Shown in pieces: positions 51,760-60,641 of a stretch of 64,000 nt of DNA (positions within the stretch are counted from its first letter, which is position 1; every line of letters starts with the position of its first letter). Location: positions 372,001-436,000 of the forward strand of contig NZ_VFNC01000001.1 of assembly GCF_006715395.1 (NCBI RefSeq), given 5' to 3'. Origin of the DNA: Streptomyces sp. SLBN-31 (GTDB lineage Bacteria; Actinomycetota; Actinomycetes; Streptomycetales; Streptomycetaceae). Made by a program: the position numbers and the translations under genes. The notes under the pieces are model-generated. The model was given only the letters and a program-made list of their open reading frames with translations, was not told where the DNA came from and made no database searches.

Positions 51760-53583
51760 GTGGCGCGCGACATCGCGGCTCCCACCGTGATCCCCACCAA
51801 CCACCAGGAACTGATCTCGTGGGTCAACGAGATCGCGGAACTGACCCAGCCGGACAACGTGGTCTGGTGCGACGGATCCGAGGCCGAGTACGAGCGCCTG
51901 TGCGAGGAGCTCGTCGCGAAGGGCACCTTCAAGAAGCTCGACCCGATCAAGCGCCCGAACTCCTACTACGCCGCCTCGGACCCGAGCGACGTCGCCCGCG
52001 TCGAGGACCGGACCTTCATCTGCTCCGAGAAGGAGGAGGACGCGGGTCCGACCAACCACTGGAAGGCGCCCGCGGAGATGCGGGAGATCTTCCAGGGGGA
52101 GAAGGGCGTCTTCCGCGGCTCGATGAAGGGCCGGACGATGTACGTCGTCCCGTTCTGCATGGGCCCGCTCGGCTCCGACCTCTCCGCGATCGGCGTCGAG
52201 ATCACCGACTCCGCCTACGTCGCGGTCTCCATGCGCACGATGACCCGCATGGGACAGCCGGTCCTCGACGAGCTCGGTTCCGACGGGTTCTTCGTCAAGG
52301 CCGTGCACACCCTCGGCGCCCCGCTGGCCGAGGGCGAGACCGACGTGCCGTGGCCGTGCAACTCCACCAAGTACATCTCGCACTTCCCGGAGAGCCGCGA
52401 GATCTGGTCCTACGGCTCCGGCTACGGCGGCAACGCCCTGCTCGGCAAGAAGTGCTACGCCCTGCGCATCGCCTCCGTGATGGCGCGCGACGAGGGCTGG
52501 CTGGCCGAGCACATGCTGATCCTCAAGCTCACCCCGCCGACCGGCGAGTCCAAGTACGTGGCGGCGGCCTTCCCGTCGGCCTGCGGCAAGACCAACCTCG
52601 CCATGCTGGAGCCCACGATCTCCGGCTGGACGGTCGAGACGATCGGCGACGACATCGCCTGGATGCGGTTCGGCGAGGACGGCCGGCTCTACGCGATCAA
52701 CCCGGAGGCCGGCTTCTTCGGCGTCGCGCCCGGCACGGGTGAGCACACCAACGCCAACGCGATGAAGACGCTGTGGGGCAACTCGGTCTTCACCAACGTG
52801 GCCCTCACCGACGACAACGACATCTGGTGGGAGGGCATGACGGAGGAGACTCCGGCCCACCTCACGGACTGGAAGGGCAACGACTGGACGCCGGAGTCCG
52901 ACACCCCGGCCGCCCACCCCAACGCCCGCTTCACCGTGCCCGCCTCGCAGTGCCCGATCATCGCGCCGGAGTGGGAGGACCCCAAGGGCGTGCCGATCTC
53001 GGCGATCCTCTTCGGCGGTCGTCGCGCCTCCGCGGTGCCGCTGGTGACGGAGTCCTTCGACTGGAACCACGGCGTCTTCCTCGGCGCCAACGTCGCCTCC
53101 GAGAAGACCGCGGCCGCCGAGGGCAAGGTCGGCGAGCTTCGCCGCGACCCGTTCGCCATGCTGCCGTTCTGCGGCTACAACATGGGCGACTACATGGGTC
53201 ACTGGATCGACGTGGCCAAGGGCAAGGACCAGTCCAAGCTGCCGAAGATCTACTACGTCAACTGGTTCCGCAAGAACGACGAGGGCAAGTTCGTCTGGCC
53301 GGGCTTCGGCGAGAACAGCCGCGTCCTGAAGTGGATCGTGGAGCGGCTGGACGGCAAGGCCGAGGGCGTGGAGACGCCGATCGGCGTCCTGCCCGCCAAG
53401 GGCGCCCTCGACACCAAGGGCCTCGAACTGTCCGAGTCCGACCTGGACTTCCTGCTCACCGTCGACAAGGAGGTGTGGCGGGAGGAGGCGTCGCTGGTTC
53501 CCGAGCACCTCAACACGTTCGGCGACCACACGCCGAAGGAGCTGTGGGACGAGTACCGGGCGCTGGTGCAGCGCCTCGGGTGA
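51760..53583 (+). CDS. pckG: Phosphoenolpyruvate carboxykinase, GTP-dependent
   Basis: 607 residues from a GTG with AGGAG upstream. Converts oxaloacetate and GTP to phosphoenolpyruvate, CO2 and GDP, the committed step from the TCA cycle to gluconeogenesis, or the reverse in anaplerosis. The P-loop with the reactive cysteine is FPSACGKTN at 271-279. Other family features are [18 protein letters not shown], the metal site region and [12 protein letters not shown]. Length and motifs are those of the GTP class used by actinobacteria and animals, not the ATP class of most bacteria. Monocistronic. Confidence 0.97.
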   Translation: MARDIAAPTVIPTNHQELISWVNEIAELTQPDNVVWCDGSEAEYERLCEELVAKGTFKKLDPIKRPNSYYAASDPSDVARVEDRTFICSEKEEDAGPTNHWKAPAEMREIFQGEKGVFRGSMKGRTMYVVPFCMGPLGSDLSAIGVEITDSAYVAVSMRTMTRMGQPVLDELGSDGFFVKAVHTLGAPLAEGETDVPWPCNSTKYISHFPESREIWSYGSGYGGNALLGKKCYALRIASVMARDEGWLAEHMLILKLTPPTGESKYVAAAFPSACGKTNLAMLEPTISGWTVETIGDDIAWMRFGEDGRLYAINPEAGFFGVAPGTGEHTNANAMKTLWGNSVFTNVALTDDNDIWWEGMTEETPAHLTDWKGNDWTPESDTPAAHPNARFTVPASQCPIIAPEWEDPKGVPISAILFGGRRASAVPLVTESFDWNHGVFLGANVASEKTAAAEGKVGELRRDPFAMLPFCGYNMGDYMGHWIDVAKGKDQSKLPKIYYVNWFRKNDEGKFVWPGFGENSRVLKWIVERLDGKAEGVETPIGVLPAKGALDTKGLELSESDLDFLLTVDKEVWREEASLVPEHLNTFGDHTPKELWDEYRALVQRLG

Positions 53584-54086
53584 CGCCCGCTCCCTGAAAG
53601 ACTCCGCGGCCGGCTGGGATGTGCCCTGACCAGTGATCGTCACGGCCGGCTGCGGTGCTGTACGGCGAGGCCGCGCACAATGGCGTGTGTGGCTCGGGCC
53701 CGTCCTTCTGCTTCCCGTCCGCCCCGACGGGAGGAAGGGGGCGGGCCTTCGCCGTTTTCGTCTGCGGGCCGTCTGTGGCTGGTCGCGCCCACGCGGCGGA
53801 GCCGCATGTCGATACAGCCCCGCGCCCCTGTGGGGCGCGTTACTTTTCCCCGGCGCACCCGATGAACGGGGGGTGACATACCTGCCCCGGCCCTGCAACG
53901 CGCCCCAAAGGAGCGCGGGGAACTGCGCGACACGCCACGACGATCCCCCACCCGCCGACGAGCAGGCGCCCTACGGCGACAAGGCACCCCCGCTCAAGCC
54001 AACGCAGTGCATGGCGCCCGGTCCGCGCGCCGCTGCGGGTGCACGCGGACCGGGGCCGTCAGAGGGAGCCCCGCAGGGAAGGGGGC
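53584..54086. other. 503-bp non-coding region with repeated extragenic elements
   Basis: No gene with a ribosome site and Streptomyces-like codon pattern. It contains a perfect 8-bp hairpin cgcgcccc-tgt-ggggcgcg at 53821-53839 and, about 75 bases later, gcgcggggaactgcgc (53913-53928). The latter is identical over 16 bp to a sequence inside the sugar kinase gene at 61407-61422 in the other orientation. I recognise it as a sequence seen many times between Streptomyces genes. Its function is unknown. Confidence 0.55.
53910..53928 (+). repeat. Dispersed Streptomyces extragenic repeat, intergenic copy
   Basis: ggagcgcggggaactgcgc, matching 16 bp of the copy embedded in the PfkB-type kinase gene. 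Copies of this kind occur in many places in Streptomyces genomes from memory. Confidence 0.6.
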
Positions 54087-54497
54087 TCAGGTGGACGCCA
54101 GCTCGCGCGGCTCCAGCGCGGCCGCGTGGACGTCCATCTGTTCGGCGGCGAGGATCGCCGCCGCCGTGTCGGCGCGGGAGGCCGCCACGACCAGGGCGCG
54201 GCCCGCGAGGGCGTGGGCCCGCTCGTGCAGGGCGGTGACGTCGGCGTCGGACGGCGCCGACGTCATGCGGACCGGCGTCACCCCGCCCCGCAGCCGGGCC
54301 ACCTGCCGGGCGAGTCGCTCCGCGGCCTCGTCGAGGCCGGGGGCCACCGCCCGCAGCTCGTCCGTGACGGTCAGCAGTGCCGCGAGATGTCCGGCGAGCT
54401 GGATGTCCAGCTCCTCCTCGCGGGAACGGTGGGGGAAGTCGGAGGTCGTGCCGGCCATCGTGCTGTGGACCGACTTGGTGCGGATCGGTTCGTACAT
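54087..54497 (-). CDS. Small helical protein of unknown function
   Basis: 136 residues; AGGAGG precedes ATG at ideal distance. Entirely helical with heptad-like spacing of Leu/Ala (DIQLAGHLAALLTVTDELRA and ERLARQVARLRGGV), so a coiled coil or four-helix bundle is likely. No signal peptide or metal motif. Upstream, the palindrome ttaga-ttccg-tctaa could be an operator, resembling Fur/PerR-type sites. Function unknown. Confidence 0.8.
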   Translation of the reverse strand: MYEPIRTKSVHSTMAGTTSDFPHRSREEELDIQLAGHLAALLTVTDELRAVAPGLDEAAERLARQVARLRGGVTPVRMTSAPSDADVTALHERAHALAGRALVVAASRADTAAAILAAEQMDVHAAALEPRELAST

Positions 54498-54533
54498 GGA
54501 TGGCCTCCTGTGCTGTCAGGAAGCCATCCTAGC

Positions 54534-54548
54534 TTAGATTCCGTCTAA
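54534..54548 (-). promoter_or_regulatory. Palindromic site upstream of the small helical protein gene
   Basis: ttaga-ttccg-tctaa, 5-bp perfect arms with lower G/C content than the surroundings, 37 bases upstream of the ATG. The TTAGA half-site is similar to Fur-family (PerR-like) boxes; this is suggestive only. Confidence 0.4.
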
Positions 54549-54585
54549 AGTTGAGTGAACTGCAAAGATCGGGGGCGGCAGAGGT

Positions 54586-55797
54586 TTACGGCTGGCCGTA
54601 GCCGTCCAGGAAGCGTCCGATCCGGCCCATCGCGTCCCGCAGGTCCGTGACCGCCGGCAGGGTCACGACCCGGAAGTGATCGTGCTCGGGCCAGTTGAAC
54701 CCGGTCCCCTGCACGACCATGATCTTCTCGCTGCGCAGCAGGTCCAGCACCATCCGGCGGTCGTCCTTGATCTTGAACACCTTGGGGTCGAGCCGCGGGA
54801 ACAGGTACAGGGCGCCCTTCGGCCGTACGCAGCTCACCCCCGGGATCTGCGTGAGCAGCTCGTACGCGGTGTCCATCTGTTCCTTCAGGCGCCCGCCCGG
54901 CAGTACCAGGTCGTCGATGGACTGACGGCCGCTGAGCGCGGCGACCACGCCGTGCTGGCCGGGCATGTTCGCGCACAGCCGCATGTTCGCGAGGATCGTC
55001 AGGCCCTCGATGTAGGAGTCGGCGTGGGCGCGCGGCCCGGAGATCGACATCCAGCCGACCCGGTACCCGGCCACCCGGTAGGCCTTGGACATGCCGTTGA
55101 AGGTCAGGGTCAGCAGGTCGGGGGCGACCGCCGCGGTCGGGGTGTGCGTGGCGCCGTCGTAGAGGATCTTGTCGTAGATCTCGTCGGAGCAGACCAGCAG
55201 GTTGTTGCGGCGGGCGATGTCGGTGAGCCCCTTGATGACCGCCTCGTCGTAGACGGCCCCGGTCGGGTTGTTGGGGTTGATGATGACGATCGCCTTGGTG
55301 CGGTCGGTGACCTTGCGCTCGACGTCGGCGAGGTCGGGCATCCAGTCGGACTGCTCGTCGCAGCGGTAGTGCACGGCCGTGCCGCCCGACAGCGACACGG
55401 CGGCGGTCCACAGCGGATAGTCGGGCGCGGGTACGAGGACCTCGTCCCCGTCGTCCAGCAGGCCCTGCATCGCCATCACGATCAGCTCGGAGACGCCGTT
55501 GCCGATGAAGACGTGCTCCACGTCGGTCTCGATGCCGAGGGTCTGGTTGTGCATGACGACCGCCCGGCGGGCGGCCAGCAGGCCCTTCGCGTCGCCGTAG
55601 CCGTGCGCGGAGGAGACGTTCCTGAGGACGTCCTCCAGGATCTCCGGCGGGCACTCGAAGCCGAACGCCGCCGGATTGCCCGTGTTCAGCTTGAGGATGC
55701 GGTGCCCGGCCGCCTCCAGCCGCATCGCCTCCTCGAGCACCGGGCCGCGGATCTCGTAACAGACGTTGGCGAGCTTCGTCGACTGGATCACCTGCAT
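54586..55797 (-). CDS. PLP aminotransferase, alanine aminotransferase (AlaA) type
   Basis: 403 residues. A class I/II aminotransferase moving an amino group between alanine or related amino acids and 2-oxoglutarate. The PLP lysine is in FNGMSKAYRVAGYRVGW; the cofactor-binding Asn and Asp/Tyr are in NPNNPTGAVYD and CSDEIYDKILYDG. The sequence pattern matches glutamate-pyruvate aminotransferase AlaA, rather than aspartate or aromatic types. Start chosen at MQVIQSTKLA; upstream frames are not homologous. It lies between convergent and divergent genes as a single unit. Product amino acid not certain. Confidence 0.92.
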   Translation of the reverse strand: MQVIQSTKLANVCYEIRGPVLEEAMRLEAAGHRILKLNTGNPAAFGFECPPEILEDVLRNVSSAHGYGDAKGLLAARRAVVMHNQTLGIETDVEHVFIGNGVSELIVMAMQGLLDDGDEVLVPAPDYPLWTAAVSLSGGTAVHYRCDEQSDWMPDLADVERKVTDRTKAIVIINPNNPTGAVYDEAVIKGLTDIARRNNLLVCSDEIYDKILYDGATHTPTAAVAPDLLTLTFNGMSKAYRVAGYRVGWMSISGPRAHADSYIEGLTILANMRLCANMPGQHGVVAALSGRQSIDDLVLPGGRLKEQMDTAYELLTQIPGVSCVRPKGALYLFPRLDPKVFKIKDDRRMVLDLLRSEKIMVVQGTGFNWPEHDHFRVVTLPAVTDLRDAMGRIGRFLDGYGQP

Positions 55798-55922
55798 GTC
55801 AGGGAGCTTACGGCCCGGTAACGCCTTTTGGACCGTGTTTTCCGACACGTGAGACGTGTGGTTTGTGCTGTTATCGCCGGTAGCTGTCTCGCCGGCCCCA
55901 CCCCTCTCTACAATGCGCGGCC

Positions 55923-56597
55923 ATGTCGAGGCCAGCCGAGTACGAGAACGGGGCGCACGAGTCGAACATCGGCTTGCACCCGGTGAGCGGTGGTGTGCAG
56001 GACCCGCCGAGCGTGTACCACCCGCAGGAGCAGCCTGCGCCCTCCTACGAGGAGTACAACGACCCGGCTGCCGCGCACGGCTGGCAGAACGCCTACGACG
56101 AGACGGCCCAGTTGCCCGCCGTGGTGCCGGACGCCGACCGCCCCCAGCGGCGTGCCGCCCCCGGCCACCGCGCCCGGCGCAGGCCGAGCCGGTGGAGTTC
56201 GCCGCGCGTCGCGGTCGCGGGGGCGGTCGGGGCCGTGTCGGTGGCGGCCGTGATCGCCGGGTTCTCCTTCTCGGGGACGTCCTCGGGCGGGACCGGGGGG
56301 AAGGGGGCGCACACGGGACCGACGGCCACCGACCTTCCCGCACCCACCGGCCAGGAGGAGTCGGCCGCGAGCGGTGACGCACAGGAGTCCTCCGGCGGCG
56401 CGTCGGCGTCCGCCGAGCCCTCGACGGACGCCACGACACCCGGAAGCGGGTCCCCGACCCCGAGTTCGACGGACACCGCGGCGACCTCCTCGCAGCCCTC
56501 CGCCCCCGCCACCACGTCCGGCTCGGCCCCCGCCGAGACGACCTACGCGCCCGGCAACTCCGGCAACAACCCCGGCCACGGCAAACGGCCCCGATAG
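55923..56597 (+). CDS. Single-pass membrane protein with disordered outer domain
   Basis: 224 residues. A polar N-terminal half with PAPSYEEYNDPA and a basic stretch (RRRPSRWSSPR) precedes one helix (VAVAGAVGAVSVAAVIAGFSF). The outer 120 residues are Ser/Thr/Gly/Pro/Ala-rich and disordered, ending in NSGNNPGHGKRPR. There is no enzyme motif. The layout resembles many Streptomyces proteins of unknown role, possibly wall-spanning. It is divergent from the aminotransferase and 145 bases upstream of a secreted protease. Confidence 0.75.
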   Translation: MSRPAEYENGAHESNIGLHPVSGGVQDPPSVYHPQEQPAPSYEEYNDPAAAHGWQNAYDETAQLPAVVPDADRPQRRAAPGHRARRRPSRWSSPRVAVAGAVGAVSVAAVIAGFSFSGTSSGGTGGKGAHTGPTATDLPAPTGQEESAASGDAQESSGGASASAEPSTDATTPGSGSPTPSSTDTAATSSQPSAPATTSGSAPAETTYAPGNSGNNPGHGKRPR

Positions 56598-56742
56598 TCG
56601 GCCGGTGGCGCAAAGCGATCGCCCGCTCGGGTCCTGAATCGACTCCTTGCCCCGGCATGCCGGTCCCCTCACAATGCCCATGACAAATATGCGGGCGGCC
56701 GGAAGATCTCCGGTCGCCCAAGTCGCAAGAGGGGACCCCCAC

Positions 56743-57582
56743 ATGAAGAAACCTCTCGGCGCCGTCGTCACCGCCCTGGTACTCGCCGGGGCCGGCGCGG
56801 CACCCGCGGTCGCGGCGCCCGTCAAGGACACGGCGGCACCCGCCCTTCAGGCCGTCAACTTCGCCGGCACCGTCTCGCTCAGCAACTGCTCCGGCTCGGT
56901 CATCCGCTTCCCCAACTCCGCGGACACCGACCCGGCGCTGGTCATGACCAACGGCCACTGCCTGGAGACCGGTTTCCCGTCGCCCGGCGAGGTCATCACC
57001 GGTCAGTCCTCCAGCCGCAGCTTCGGACTGCTGAACTCCTCCGGCAGCAGGATCGGCACGCTGCGGGCCAACCAGGTCGTCTACTCGACGATGACCGACA
57101 CGGACGTCACCATCTACCGGCTGACGACCACGTACTCCGCGATCAGGAGCTCGTACGGCATCAGCCCGCTGACCGTCCAGGACACGCACCCCACGGCCGG
57201 CACCGCCATCACGGTCGTCTCCGGTTACTGGAAGCGGACCTACGCCTGCAACATCGACGGCTTCGTCTACCGCCTCAAGGAGGGCGACTGGACCTGGAAG
57301 GACTCGGTCCGCTACACCTCCGCCTGCCAGACCATCGGCGGCACCTCCGGCTCGCCGGTGATCGACAACGCCACCGGCAAGGTCGTCGCCGTCAACAACA
57401 CCGGCAACGAGGACGGCGAGCGCTGCACGGACAACAACCCGTGCGAGGTCGACGCCAGCGGCAACGTCACCGTCCGCCAGGGCATCAACTACGCCGAGGA
57501 GACGTACCAGATCCCCGCCTGCTTCACCACAGGCAACAAGCTGAACCTGAGCGCGAGCGGCTGCACGCTGCCCAAGCCGTAG
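56743..57582 (+). CDS. Secreted trypsin-like serine protease (S1)
   Basis: 279 residues; AGAGGGGA lies before ATG. The signal peptide (MKKPLGAVVTALVLAGAG) is cut near PAVAAP, followed by a short propeptide. The triad is complete: H72 in NGHC, D121 in TDVTIYRL and S204 in GTSGSPV. Four or six cysteines (NGHC, YACNI, ACQTIG, RCTDN, NPCEV, ACFTT, SGCTL) suggest several disulfides. It is secreted and probably degrades proteins or takes part in mycelial turnover. The neighbouring deacylase gene ends one base from its stop on the other strand, leaving no room for a terminator between them. Confidence 0.9.
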   Translation: MKKPLGAVVTALVLAGAGAAPAVAAPVKDTAAPALQAVNFAGTVSLSNCSGSVIRFPNSADTDPALVMTNGHCLETGFPSPGEVITGQSSSRSFGLLNSSGSRIGTLRANQVVYSTMTDTDVTIYRLTTTYSAIRSSYGISPLTVQDTHPTAGTAITVVSGYWKRTYACNIDGFVYRLKEGDWTWKDSVRYTSACQTIGGTSGSPVIDNATGKVVAVNNTGNEDGERCTDNNPCEVDASGNVTVRQGINYAEETYQIPACFTTGNKLNLSASGCTLPKP

Positions 57583-57583
57583 C

Positions 57584-59215
57584 TCAGCCGCGGGTGGCGT
57601 TCCGTCGTACGGGACTGCGACGGACCGCCCGCCCCGCCAGCACGTCCGTCCGCCGCCCGTCCTCGATCACGAAGCGGCCGTCGACGAAGACGTACGGAAT
57701 GCCCGTCGGCAGCGTCCGCGGATTCTCGTACGTCGCCCCCGCCGCCACCGTCCGCGGGTCGAACAGGACGAGGTCGGCACGGTACCCCTCGCGGACCAGG
57801 CCCCGGTCCTCGAGCCGCAGCCGCGCCGCCGGGCGCGAGGTGAGGTGGGCGACGCACTCCTCCAGTGACAGCACGCCCAACTCCCGCACGTAGTGGCCGA
57901 GATAGCGGGGGAAGGTGCCGTAGGCGCGCGGATGGGGCTTGGTGCCCTGCAGGATGCCGTCCGAGCCGCCGGTGTGCACCGGGTGCCGCATGATCGTGCG
58001 CACGTTCTCCTCGTGGCCGACGTGCTGGAGGATCGTCGAGCCCAGCCGGTCCCGCAGCAGCAGGTGCCGGGCGGTCGCCCACGGGCTCTCGCCCCGCAGG
58101 TCGGCCGACTCCCGCACGCTGCGGCCGACGAAGCCGGCCAGCCCGGGGTCGCTCACCCCGGAGATCTCTATCGTGTCCCACTCGATGGGCACGCCGTGAC
58201 AGCCGTCCGAACCCACGGCCTCCATGTGGTGCCGGATGCGCTCGGCCGTGTCGTCGTCCGCCAGGCGCTTGAGGACCGCCTCCGGACCGCCCTCGCTCGC
58301 CCAGCTCGGCAGCATGGCCGCCAGGGTCGTGCAGCCGGGGGTGTAAGGGTAGGTGTCCAGCGTGATGTCCGTGCCGGACGCCAACGCGTCGTCCAGCAGC
58401 CGCAGCAGCTCCGGCGCCCGGCCCTTGTTCACGCCGAAGTTCATGGTGGCGTGGGCGAGATGCAGGGAGCAGCCGGCCTCCCGGGTCAGGTCCACCATCT
58501 CCGCGTACGCCTCCAGGGCGCCCGCCCCGTACGAGCGGTGGTGGGGGCAGTAGTAGCCGTCGTAGGACGCCACCACCCGGCACAGCTCGGTCAGTTCGGC
58601 GTCCTTGGCGTACATGCCGGGCGTGTAGGTCAGCCCCGAGGACATGCCGACCGCGCCCTGCTCCATGCCCTCGGCGACCAACTGCCGCATCCGGTCCAGC
58701 TCGCCGGGCGTCGCCTCGCGGTCCTCCCAGCCGACGGCGAGCATCCGCACGGTCCCCTGAGGGATCAGATAGGCCGCGTTGACGGCGATGCCCCGGTCGA
58801 GGCGGTCCAGGTACTCGCCGACCGAACGCCAGTCGAAGTCGATGTCGTCGCCGTGGCCGTTCCAGCCGGTGATCGTGCGGCGCACCTCGGCCAGGGTGCG
58901 GTCGTCGACCGGCGCGTACGACAGCCCGTCCTGGCCCAGTACTTCGAGCGTGACCCCTTGCGCGGCCTTCGCGCTGTGGTCGGGGTCGCGCAGCAGGGCG
59001 AGGTCGCTGTGGGCGTGCATGTCGATGAAGCCGGGGGACAGCACGAGTCCCTCGGCGTCGAGTTCCCGTTGGGCCTCGGGCCGCTGGCAGCCGGCCGCCG
59101 CGGCCTCCTTCACGATCGAGACGATCCTGCCGCCGTCGATCACCACGTCGGCGCGGTACGACGGCTCACCGCTGCCGTCCACGACGTCCGCGTCCCGGAT
59201 GACGAGCTCTTCCAT
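57584..59215 (-). CDS. D-aminoacylase/N-acyl-D-amino-acid deacylase family amidohydrolase
   Basis: 543 residues of the amidohydrolase superfamily. Zinc ligands start with HxH in DMHAHSD (H67, H69), with later His in LHLAHATMNFGV and the Asp in HTGGSDGILQGTKPHPRAYGTF, the hallmark of D-aminoacylases. The family removes acyl groups from N-acyl-D-amino acids and related N-acyl compounds. Its context, with a fold-III PLP dehydratase, a PfkB kinase, RidA and a gluconate-type permease, suggests the real substrate may be N-acetyl-D-glucosaminate. It lies on the minus strand, 13 bases downstream of the dehydratase stop, and likely shares its transcript. Confidence 0.9.
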   Translation of the reverse strand: MEELVIRDADVVDGSGEPSYRADVVIDGGRIVSIVKEAAAAGCQRPEAQRELDAEGLVLSPGFIDMHAHSDLALLRDPDHSAKAAQGVTLEVLGQDGLSYAPVDDRTLAEVRRTITGWNGHGDDIDFDWRSVGEYLDRLDRGIAVNAAYLIPQGTVRMLAVGWEDREATPGELDRMRQLVAEGMEQGAVGMSSGLTYTPGMYAKDAELTELCRVVASYDGYYCPHHRSYGAGALEAYAEMVDLTREAGCSLHLAHATMNFGVNKGRAPELLRLLDDALASGTDITLDTYPYTPGCTTLAAMLPSWASEGGPEAVLKRLADDDTAERIRHHMEAVGSDGCHGVPIEWDTIEISGVSDPGLAGFVGRSVRESADLRGESPWATARHLLLRDRLGSTILQHVGHEENVRTIMRHPVHTGGSDGILQGTKPHPRAYGTFPRYLGHYVRELGVLSLEECVAHLTSRPAARLRLEDRGLVREGYRADLVLFDPRTVAAGATYENPRTLPTGIPYVFVDGRFVIEDGRRTDVLAGRAVRRSPVRRNATRG

Positions 59216-59227
59216 GGCGGGCTCCCT

Positions 59228-60505
59228 CTAGAAGAACGTACGGATGTAGTCGACGACCGTGCCGTCCGCCTCGGCCAGTGGGATCAGCTGCCACTTGTCG
59301 AAGGACGTGCACGGATGGGACAGCCCCATCCCCACCCAGTCTCCGACCTCCAGGTCCGCTTCGTCGGTGGTCCGCAGCCACGCGTGCTGGTCGGAGAGGG
59401 CCGTCACCGAGACGCCGGTGGCCGGGCGCTCGGCGCCGTCCCGGCGTACGACCTGGGCGAACGGCAGGTCGAGGTCGTGGGCCGCGTCCCGCTTACCGGC
59501 GTTGACGAAGGCCTGCTCGGCGGACGGGCGGGAGACGACCTGCGCCCACAGGCGGAACGCCGGCTCCAGGGCGCCCTCCTCCGGGACCCGGTTGAACGGC
59601 GTGAGCCTGCGGTAGTGGCCGTCGTCGTGCGAGACGTAGGCGCCGGAGCGCAGCAACTTCAGTACGGGCGCCGACAGAGCGGGGATCTCCGCGAAGACGT
59701 CGGCCACCGCGTCGAACCAGGCGCTGCCGCCCGCACTGACGACGATCTCGTCGAGCCCCGCGAACCGCCCCGCCTCGTCGAAGGCGACGGCCAGCGCGAC
59801 CAGCCGCCGCAGCCAGGCGCGCACCCGCTTCGGATCGGCCCGCGGCACCTCGCCCTCGTACCCGGCGACCCCGACGAGCCGGAGTGTGCGGGTGCCGGCG
59901 ACCGCGTCCGCGACGGCCGCGCACTCGGCCTCCGTACGCACGCCCGTCCGGGCGCCCTCGCCGGCGGCGAGCTCGACGACGACGTCGAGGGGGCGTCGCG
60001 CCCCGGCGAGAGCCGCGTCCATCAGCTCGACACCGCGCACGGAGTCGACGTAGCAGACGAGACGGAAACCGGGGTCGGCGTCCAGCTCGGCGGAGATCCA
60101 CCGCAGGGCGGCCGGGTCGACTAGCTCGTTGGCGAGGAAGACCCGCTTAAAGCCGAACTCCCGCGCCACGCGCACCTGGTGGGGTACGGCGAGGGTGATG
60201 CCCCACGCCCCGCGGTCGATCTGCTGCCGGAACAACCGGGGCGCCATGGAGGTCTTGCCGTGCGGGGCGAACGCCAGGCCGTGCCGGGCGGCGTACGTCT
60301 CCATGAGCGCCAGGTTGTGCTCCAGGTGCTCGGCGGACAGTGCGAGCACGGGGGTGGTGAAACCGCCGGTGAACAGGTTGCGGCGCTGGGCGGCGAGCTC
60401 ACCGATCGTCAGGCCGTCGGCGTCCGGCGGGAGGCCCTTGAAGCGGTGGTCGACGCGTTCCTCCGCGAGGCGGGCGAGCGCTTCGGAGCCGGTGTCGCGG
60501 GCCAT
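59228..60505 (-). CDS. Fold-III PLP amino-acid dehydratase (DSD1-like; possible D-glucosaminate dehydratase)
   Basis: 425 residues. An alanine-racemase-like N-terminal barrel holds PLP on K84 in FAPHGKTSMAP. The C-terminal D-serine-dehydratase-like domain has the zinc-binding His and Cys in SDQHAWLRTTDEAD and LSHPCTSFDKW. Family members are D-threonine aldolases, D-serine dehydratases and, as known for some bacteria, D-glucosaminate dehydratases that release ammonia and give 2-keto-3-deoxygluconate. Cluster context favours the last. It starts the minus-strand unit with the deacylase; the shared intergenic region to the kinase gene has a palindromic operator candidate. Confidence 0.85.
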   Translation of the reverse strand: MARDTGSEALARLAEERVDHRFKGLPPDADGLTIGELAAQRRNLFTGGFTTPVLALSAEHLEHNLALMETYAARHGLAFAPHGKTSMAPRLFRQQIDRGAWGITLAVPHQVRVAREFGFKRVFLANELVDPAALRWISAELDADPGFRLVCYVDSVRGVELMDAALAGARRPLDVVVELAAGEGARTGVRTEAECAAVADAVAGTRTLRLVGVAGYEGEVPRADPKRVRAWLRRLVALAVAFDEAGRFAGLDEIVVSAGGSAWFDAVADVFAEIPALSAPVLKLLRSGAYVSHDDGHYRRLTPFNRVPEEGALEPAFRLWAQVVSRPSAEQAFVNAGKRDAAHDLDLPFAQVVRRDGAERPATGVSVTALSDQHAWLRTTDEADLEVGDWVGMGLSHPCTSFDKWQLIPLAEADGTVVDYIRTFF

Positions 60506-60527
60506 ACAGCCTCCCTGATCAGGTGCG

Positions 60528-60542
60528 TTGCAGTAGCTGCAA
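60528..60542. promoter_or_regulatory. Candidate IclR operator between divergent catabolic units
   Basis: Perfect palindrome ttgcag-tag-ctgcaa. A second inverted repeat, gcaat-gctc-attgc, overlaps it at 60539-60552. The site lies between the two transcription units of one pathway, where a shared regulator is expected. Confidence 0.6.
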
Positions 60543-60641
60543 TGCTCATTGCGTATGTCGCTTACTGCTGTCTAACATCTCGGCCAACGCGGGGTCAACG
60601 AAAAGCCGTCACCCGCATCTCACCTGGGAGCTAAGACGATC

